Below, one piece after another: positions 49,982 to 53,830 of a stretch of DNA of 53,830 nt. Made by a program: the position numbers and the translations under genes. The stretch comes from an uncultured Muribaculaceae bacterium. GTDB lineage: Bacteria > Bacteroidota > Bacteroidia > Bacteroidales > Muribaculaceae. The stretch is taken from the NCBI GenBank assembly GCA_910576935.1, contig CAJTKG010000019.1, forward strand, positions 1-53,830, given 5' to 3'. The notes below the pieces were generated by a model that worked only from the letters and a program-made list of their open reading frames with translations, made no database searches and was not told the origin of the DNA. Within the stretch, counting starts at the first letter, position 1, and the number at the start of each line of letters is the position of its first letter.

Positions 49982-52009
49982 ATGGCAAACATCAAAAACC
50001 TTGAGGGCATGATCGATTCAAGCCCCATCATGAAGGACTTCGCCGATATCGAATCATCGAACCTCCCCGAATATCAGATCGACTCAAAGATTCCCGAAGG
50101 CCCTGTAGCTGAGAAATGGACCAACTACAAGGCACATCAGAAGCTCGTCAACCCGGCCAACAAACGTAACCTCGACATCATCGTCGTCGGCACCGGTCTG
50201 GCAGGCGCCTCTGCCGCCTCGTCGCTCGGCGAGATGGGCTTCAACGTCTATAACTTCTGCATCCAGGACAGCCCCCGCCGCGCACACTCTATCGCAGCTC
50301 AGGGCGGTATCAACGCAGCCAAAAACTATCAGAACGACGGCGACTCGGTATACCGCCTCTTCTATGACACAGTCAAGGGCGGCGACTTCCGTTCTCGCGA
50401 GGCCAACGTCTACCGTCTGGCCGAAGTATCGAACAACATCATCGACCAGTGCGTCCAGCAGGGTGTTCCCTTCGCCCGCGAATATGGCGGCCTCCTGGCC
50501 AACCGTTCGTTTGGCGGCGCACAGGTGTCACGTACGTTCTACGCCAAAGGACAGACTGGCCAACAGCTGCTTCTTGGCGCCTATGCCTCGCTCAACCGTC
50601 AGATCAACAAGGGCACGGTAAAATCATTCAACCGCCGCGAAATGCTCGATGTCGTCATCATCGACGGCCGCGCCCGCGGTATAATCGTGCGCAACCTCGT
50701 GACAGGTGAGATCGAACGCTACGCAGCCCACGCCGTCGTACTCGCCACAGGCGGTTACGGCCGTGCTTTCTTCCTGTCGACAAACGCCATGGGCTGCAAC
50801 GGCTCAGCCGCAATCCAGGCTTTCAAAAAAGGCGCATATCTGGCTAACCTCGCCTTCACTCAGATCCACCCCACATGTATCCCCGTCCACGGCGAAGACC
50901 AGTCCAAGCTCACCCTCATGAGCGAATCGCTCCGTAACGACGGTCGTATCTGGGTTCCCAAGAAGAAAGAAGACGCCGAGGCTATCCGCGCCGGCAAGAA
51001 AAAACCGACCGATATCCCCGACGAAGACCGCGATTTCTATCTCGAACGCCGCTATCCGGCATTCGGCAACCTCTGTCCCCGTGACATAGCCAGCCGCGCG
51101 GCCAAAGAGCGCTGCGACGCCGGCTATGGTGTAGGCACAGGCAACGCCGTCTACCTCGACTTCAAATATGCCATCGAGCGTCTGGGCGAAGACGTCGTGC
51201 GTGACCGCTACGGCAACCTCTTCGACATGTATCAGATGATTTCTGACGACAACCCCTACCACACCCCTATGATGATCTTCCCCGCAAGCCACTACACCAT
51301 GGGCGGCATCTGGGTTGACTACGAACTCCAGACCTCGATCAAGGGTCTGTTCGCCATCGGCGAGTGCAACTTCTCGGACCACGGCGCCAACCGCCTCGGC
51401 GCATCAGCCCTTATGCAGGGTCTCGCCGACGGATACTTCGTACTGCCTTACACGATGCAGAACTACCTGAGCGACCAGATCAAAGTTACCCGCTTCTCGA
51501 CATCGGCTCCCGAATTTGACAAAGCCGAGCAAGATGTGCGCGAGCGCATCGCCAAGCTCATGGCCATCAAGGGCACCAAGTCGCCCGACGAAATCCACAA
51601 ACGTCTGGGTCATGTGATGTGGAATCTCGTAGGCATGGGCCGTACACTTCAGGGTCTTGTCAAGGCCGTAGACGAAATCGAAGAAGTACGCAAAGAGTTC
51701 TACAGCGACCTGCGCATCGTCGGCAGCGCCGATGACCTCAACACCGAACTCGAAAAAGCTCTGCGTCTCGAAGACTTCCTCGTCATAGCCAAGATGATGG
51801 CCATCGACGCCCTCAACCGCAACGAATCGTGCGGTGCCCACTTCCGCGAAGAATATCAGACAGCCGACGGCGAAGCACAGCGCAACGACGCCGACTATAT
51901 GTATGTCAGCTGCTGGAAATATACCGGCGACAACGAGAAGCCCATTCTGATCAAAGAGCCCCTCAAATACGAGGCTATTCAGGTTCAGACACGTAACTAT
52001 AAATCTTAA
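49982..52009 (+). CDS. frdA: Fumarate reductase/succinate dehydrogenase flavoprotein subunit
   Basis: The 675-residue flavoprotein has an N-terminal extension of about 60 residues before the Rossmann motif VVGTGLAGASAASSLG (68-83). The covalent FAD histidine is H102 in AHSIAAQGGIN. The active-site arginine and histidine regions TQIHPTCIPVHG and SHYTMGGIWVDYE are intact. It reduces fumarate to succinate, or runs in reverse. Its 12-bp spacing to frdC and 30-bp spacing to frdB show one operon. Product direction depends on the menaquinone potential and is inferred from the fermentative context. Confidence 0.97.
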   Translation: MANIKNLEGMIDSSPIMKDFADIESSNLPEYQIDSKIPEGPVAEKWTNYKAHQKLVNPANKRNLDIIVVGTGLAGASAASSLGEMGFNVYNFCIQDSPRRAHSIAAQGGINAAKNYQNDGDSVYRLFYDTVKGGDFRSREANVYRLAEVSNNIIDQCVQQGVPFAREYGGLLANRSFGGAQVSRTFYAKGQTGQQLLLGAYASLNRQINKGTVKSFNRREMLDVVIIDGRARGIIVRNLVTGEIERYAAHAVVLATGGYGRAFFLSTNAMGCNGSAAIQAFKKGAYLANLAFTQIHPTCIPVHGEDQSKLTLMSESLRNDGRIWVPKKKEDAEAIRAGKKKPTDIPDEDRDFYLERRYPAFGNLCPRDIASRAAKERCDAGYGVGTGNAVYLDFKYAIERLGEDVVRDRYGNLFDMYQMISDDNPYHTPMMIFPASHYTMGGIWVDYELQTSIKGLFAIGECNFSDHGANRLGASALMQGLADGYFVLPYTMQNYLSDQIKVTRFSTSAPEFDKAEQDVRERIAKLMAIKGTKSPDEIHKRLGHVMWNLVGMGRTLQGLVKAVDEIEEVRKEFYSDLRIVGSADDLNTELEKALRLEDFLVIAKMMAIDALNRNESCGAHFREEYQTADGEAQRNDADYMYVSCWKYTGDNEKPILIKEPLKYEAIQVQTRNYKS

Positions 52010-52039
52010 TGGCGACGACGCCTCAATAATTCATTGATT

Positions 52040-52795
52040 ATGGAAAAAACTATCAGCGTAAATCTGAAAATCTGGCGTCAACGCGGTCCCAAAGAAAAAG
52101 GCTGCTTTGCCACCTACCATCTTGACAATGTTTCGACCGACAGCAGCTTCCTCGAAATGCTCGATATGCTGAATCAGCAGCTTGTAGAGCAAAACGAAGA
52201 GCCCGTTGTCTTCGACAACGACTGCCGCGAAGGCATCTGCGGCATGTGCTCGCTCTATATCAACGGTCATCCCCACGGTCCCGTGCAGGGTATCACAACC
52301 TGCCAGCTCCACATGCGCAAGTTCCACGACGGCGACACCATCACCATCGAGCCCTGGCGCTCGGCTGCCTTCCCCGTCATCCGCGACCTTGCTGTAAACC
52401 GCAACGCCTTCGACCAGATACAGCAGGCCGGCGGCTACGTGTCGTTCAACTGCGGTGGCGCCCAGGATGCCAACAGCCTCCCCATCAGCAAGGCTATCGC
52501 CGACGAGGCCATGGACTCCGCCACCTGCATCGGCTGCGGCGCATGCGTTGCCGCCTGCAAGAACGGCTCGGCCATGCTCTTCGTGTCGGCCAAGGTAAGC
52601 CAGTTCGCACTGCTGCCCCAGGGACAGGTGGAGCGCAAGCGCCGTGCGCGCGCAATGGTGCGCAAGATGGACGAACTCGGCTTCGGCAACTGCACCAACA
52701 CCGGTGCCTGCGCCGCCGAGTGCCCCAAGAACATCCCCTTGAGCAACATCGCCCGCCTAAACCGCGAATTCATCGTCGCAAAATTCTCTGAATAA
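52040..52795 (+). CDS. frdB: Fumarate reductase/succinate dehydrogenase iron-sulfur subunit
   Basis: The 251-residue electron-transfer subunit has a plant-type [2Fe-2S] cluster (C62, C67, C70, C88: DCREGICGMC and TTCQ). The [4Fe-4S] site is C163, C166, C169, and the [3Fe-4S]-type site includes C173, C218, C224 and C228. It passes electrons between the cytochrome b subunit and the flavoprotein. ATG 52040 was preferred to a TTG two codons earlier. It is the last gene of the operon and is followed by a strong terminator. Confidence 0.97.
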   Translation: MEKTISVNLKIWRQRGPKEKGCFATYHLDNVSTDSSFLEMLDMLNQQLVEQNEEPVVFDNDCREGICGMCSLYINGHPHGPVQGITTCQLHMRKFHDGDTITIEPWRSAAFPVIRDLAVNRNAFDQIQQAGGYVSFNCGGAQDANSLPISKAIADEAMDSATCIGCGACVAACKNGSAMLFVSAKVSQFALLPQGQVERKRRARAMVRKMDELGFGNCTNTGACAAECPKNIPLSNIARLNREFIVAKFSE

Positions 52796-52817
52796 CAGTT
52801 ATTAGCACATACCATGT

Positions 52818-52852
52818 AAGCCGCCCCGACAGCGTTCGAGGCGGCTTTTTTT
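52818..52852 (+). terminator. Terminator of the frdCAB operon
   Basis: A perfect 8-bp stem AAGCCGCC (52818-52825) and GGCGGCTT (52840-52847), with a 14-nt loop, runs directly into a T run. Confidence 0.9.
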
Positions 52853-52887
52853 ATGGCGGCATGCTTTATTTTTTTAGATTAATTAAT

Positions 52888-52895
52888 TAACTTTG
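52888..52895 (+). promoter_or_regulatory. Strong -7 box upstream of a non-coding region
   Basis: TAACTTTG is an exact TAnnTTTG match with an AT-rich T run upstream. Transcription would start near 52901, exactly at the first base of a 7-bp hairpin, and cross about 245 nt with no gene. No TTTG is seen at -33. Confidence 0.6.
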
Positions 52896-52900
52896 CGTCG

Positions 52901-53147
52901 GTGAAACCACGATGTGTTTCACTGACATTTAATTATAAGCGTTTTTGCTTCGATCTCTATTCGAAAATCGCCAAAATTTCACAGAGAAGATCGGGCAGTC
53001 ACAAAGCGCTTCATGCGTGTCATATCCCACCCCCTGATACGGGGTCCAAGCGATAATGGCATGGCGTGGGGTGGGCTGTCTATTTCTCACGGGCGTTTGG
53101 CGATGCCTCGAATAGGATAGACCGACAAATCATCCCCACGCTTTTTT
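52901..53147 (+). ncRNA. Candidate structured RNA of unknown class, ending in a terminator
   Basis: Between the promoter and 53147 no coding frame is credible, but helices are dense. GTGAAAC/GTTTCAC (52901-52907/52916-52922) opens it. AAGC/GCTT (52937-52940/52947-52950) and CGATCT/AGATCG (52951-52956/52988-52993) follow. ACCCC/GGGGT (53029-53033/53041-53045) lies in the middle. The 3' domain is closed by GCGTGGGG/CCCCACGC (53064-53071/53134-53141) with GTCTAT/ATAGAC and a G-U-containing inner hairpin inside, and TTTTTT follows at once. CCCACCCC (53026-53033) can also pair with GGGGTGGG (53068-53075), which would break the terminator stem. This could be a stand-alone small RNA, for example 6S-like, or an attenuated leader of the next gene. 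No known riboswitch signature was recognised. Confidence 0.55.
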
Positions 53148-53153
53148 GTTTCC

Positions 53154-53177
53154 GCCACATGAGGGGCCGCATGTGGC
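53154..53177 (+). promoter_or_regulatory. Perfect hairpin just ahead of the BspA-like gene
   Basis: GCCACATG (53154-53161) and CATGTGGC (53170-53177) form a perfect 8-bp stem with an 8-nt loop, ending 18 bp before the start codon. It follows the terminator-like domain and could stabilise the mRNA 5' end or affect translation start. Confidence 0.45.
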
Positions 53178-53195
53178 ACAGACACACAAAACCTT

Positions 53196-53762
53196 ATGAA
53201 AAAACTACTCCTGTTTCTGCTGATGTTTCCGCCTTTGCAACAGGCAGATGCAACTGAAGCCGTTTCGACCATTGCCAACGGTGTCACTTATCTCTGCGAG
53301 GATCAATTTGCGACCGTGACGGGCTTTGACGAGGCCGTTCTTGACTCTAAAATCATAATCCCCCAGATTGTCAATGTCGACGGCAATAACTACACTGTAA
53401 AATATATTGCCGACAACCTGTTAAAAAACAAGACGTTCAAACAGATCGATTGGGATTCAAACATACTGTCGATAGGCAAAGATGCTTTCAACAACGCTGA
53501 CGGATATTTTTATGTCTGGAACTGTGGTCCTACCCTTACGGGAGATATTGACTGTCCGTTTAACAACTTCAGAGGCCATCTGCGCATACGCTATAAAACA
53601 GCAGAAGACATCTACGAAGTCTTGAAAGATTGTCAGGCACCCGATATGTTTTTTGATACATCAGCACGATTTATCGAGCCGCTGAAAAAACTTTTTGAAG
53701 AGAACAATAAACCCATAACATTCAAAATCGATCAGATCAACCGTCATGATATTTTAACGTGA
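53196..53762 (+). CDS. Exported BspA-like leucine-rich-repeat protein
   Basis: The 188-residue protein has a signal peptide (MKKLLLFLLMFPPLQQADA). The next part reads ANGVTYLCEDQFATVTGFD, then IVNVDGNNYTVKYIADNLLKN and FKQIDWDSNILSIGKDAFNNA. This is the beginning of the BspA type LRR_5 fold (the GNxYxVxxIxxxAF unit). Only one or two repeats follow, so it is short for this group, and no sorting tail is seen at its end. The structured leader and hairpin upstream may control it. Members of this group are surface adhesins; activity here is unknown. The last 68 bp of the window after the stop hold nothing recognisable. Confidence 0.75.
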   Translation: MKKLLLFLLMFPPLQQADATEAVSTIANGVTYLCEDQFATVTGFDEAVLDSKIIIPQIVNVDGNNYTVKYIADNLLKNKTFKQIDWDSNILSIGKDAFNNADGYFYVWNCGPTLTGDIDCPFNNFRGHLRIRYKTAEDIYEVLKDCQAPDMFFDTSARFIEPLKKLFEENNKPITFKIDQINRHDILT

Positions 53763-53830
53763 GTTCGACGAAAATTAAGTAGTTGAAAAATTGGTGGTTA
53801 GCGATAAAAGTATTAAATTTAAAGTGCTAA

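Noticed and set aside
53031..53075. Similarity to a thiamine pyrophosphate riboswitch (CCTGATAC followed by GATAATGGCA and GCGTGGG)
   Set aside because: The CTGAGA box that must come first is missing, spacing is wrong and no thiamine gene follows. The likeness is partial and probably chance.
52901..53147. 6S RNA assignment for the structured RNA
   Set aside because: The helices form several short hairpins rather than one long rod with a central bubble, so the class was left open.
1..53830. CRISPR arrays, insertion sequences, prophage or integrative element
   Set aside because: No regularly spaced repeats, transposase, integrase or attachment-site duplications were seen; gene order and base use are even throughout.

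Overview
The window looks like a chromosomal segment of a gut-type member of the order Bacteroidales, most likely a Muribaculaceae-like organism. The evidence is the repeated Bacteroidota promoter element (TAnnTTTG, sometimes with TTTG about 20 bp upstream), a short primary sigma factor without region 1.1, tails resembling type IX secretion C-terminal domains, a bacterial serine palmitoyltransferase, and succinate/propionate fermentation genes. Coding regions are moderately GC-rich and intergenic spacers are AT-rich. No insertion sequence, prophage, CRISPR array or plasmid function was seen. The species assignment is inference from gene content.

Layout, left to right. Positions 1-134 hold the edge of a tRNA cluster (start of a probable tRNA-Tyr, then tRNA-Thr), followed by an exported GH65 glycosidase. 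2.3-4.7 kb is a glycerol uptake operon (glpK-glpF). 4.8-6.1 kb has a pRiA4b ORF-3-like protein and an Lrp/AsnC regulator. 6.2-10.9 kb is the propionate operon: methylmalonyl-CoA epimerase and a four-subunit sodium-pumping methylmalonyl-CoA decarboxylase whose small subunit carries a lamin-tail domain. 11-21.4 kb is mixed: GH3 hexosaminidase, serine palmitoyltransferase, a helix-hairpin-helix protein, a TPR protein, holA, a stand-alone PD-(D/E)XK nuclease-like protein, an outer-membrane barrel, a uracil-DNA-glycosylase-fold protein, a secreted protein with a sorting tail, and rpoD. 21.5-27.4 kb is an operon of a very large exported TPR-CHAT (caspase-like) protein, a zinc-ribbon/FHA protein and a PP2C phosphatase. 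27.5-34.2 kb holds a small barrel, tsaD and cinA, then the converging operon ftsX-DUF3098-uppP-truB-queA. 34.4-41.2 kb has an orphan TonB-dependent receptor, a second sorting-tail protein, a small protein, yraN, an acetyl-CoA hydrolase/transferase-family CoA transferase, and a small membrane protein. 41.3-48.8 kb is a second CHAT operon: miaB, an exported unknown, an exported TPR-CHAT protein, another exported unknown, a CHASE2-type membrane sensor, and a last exported unknown. 48.9-52.8 kb is the fumarate reductase/succinate dehydrogenase operon. 52.9-53.2 kb holds a promoter, a structured RNA ending in a terminator, and a hairpin, ahead of a BspA-like leucine-rich-repeat gene.

How the genes work together. 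Fumarate reductase makes succinate. The epimerase and the Na+-pumping decarboxylase take methylmalonyl-CoA to propionyl-CoA, and the CoA transferase can recycle CoA between succinate and acetate or propionate. Three parts of the succinate-propionate route are therefore encoded here; the mutase is not in the window. The feature most likely to be new is the pair of CHAT operons. One couples an exported CHAT protease-like protein to cytoplasmic phospho-recognition (FHA) and dephosphorylation (PP2C). The other couples a paralogous CHAT protein to a CHASE2 membrane sensor with no output domain and to three exported proteins of no recognised family. No experimentally characterised system of this composition is known to me.
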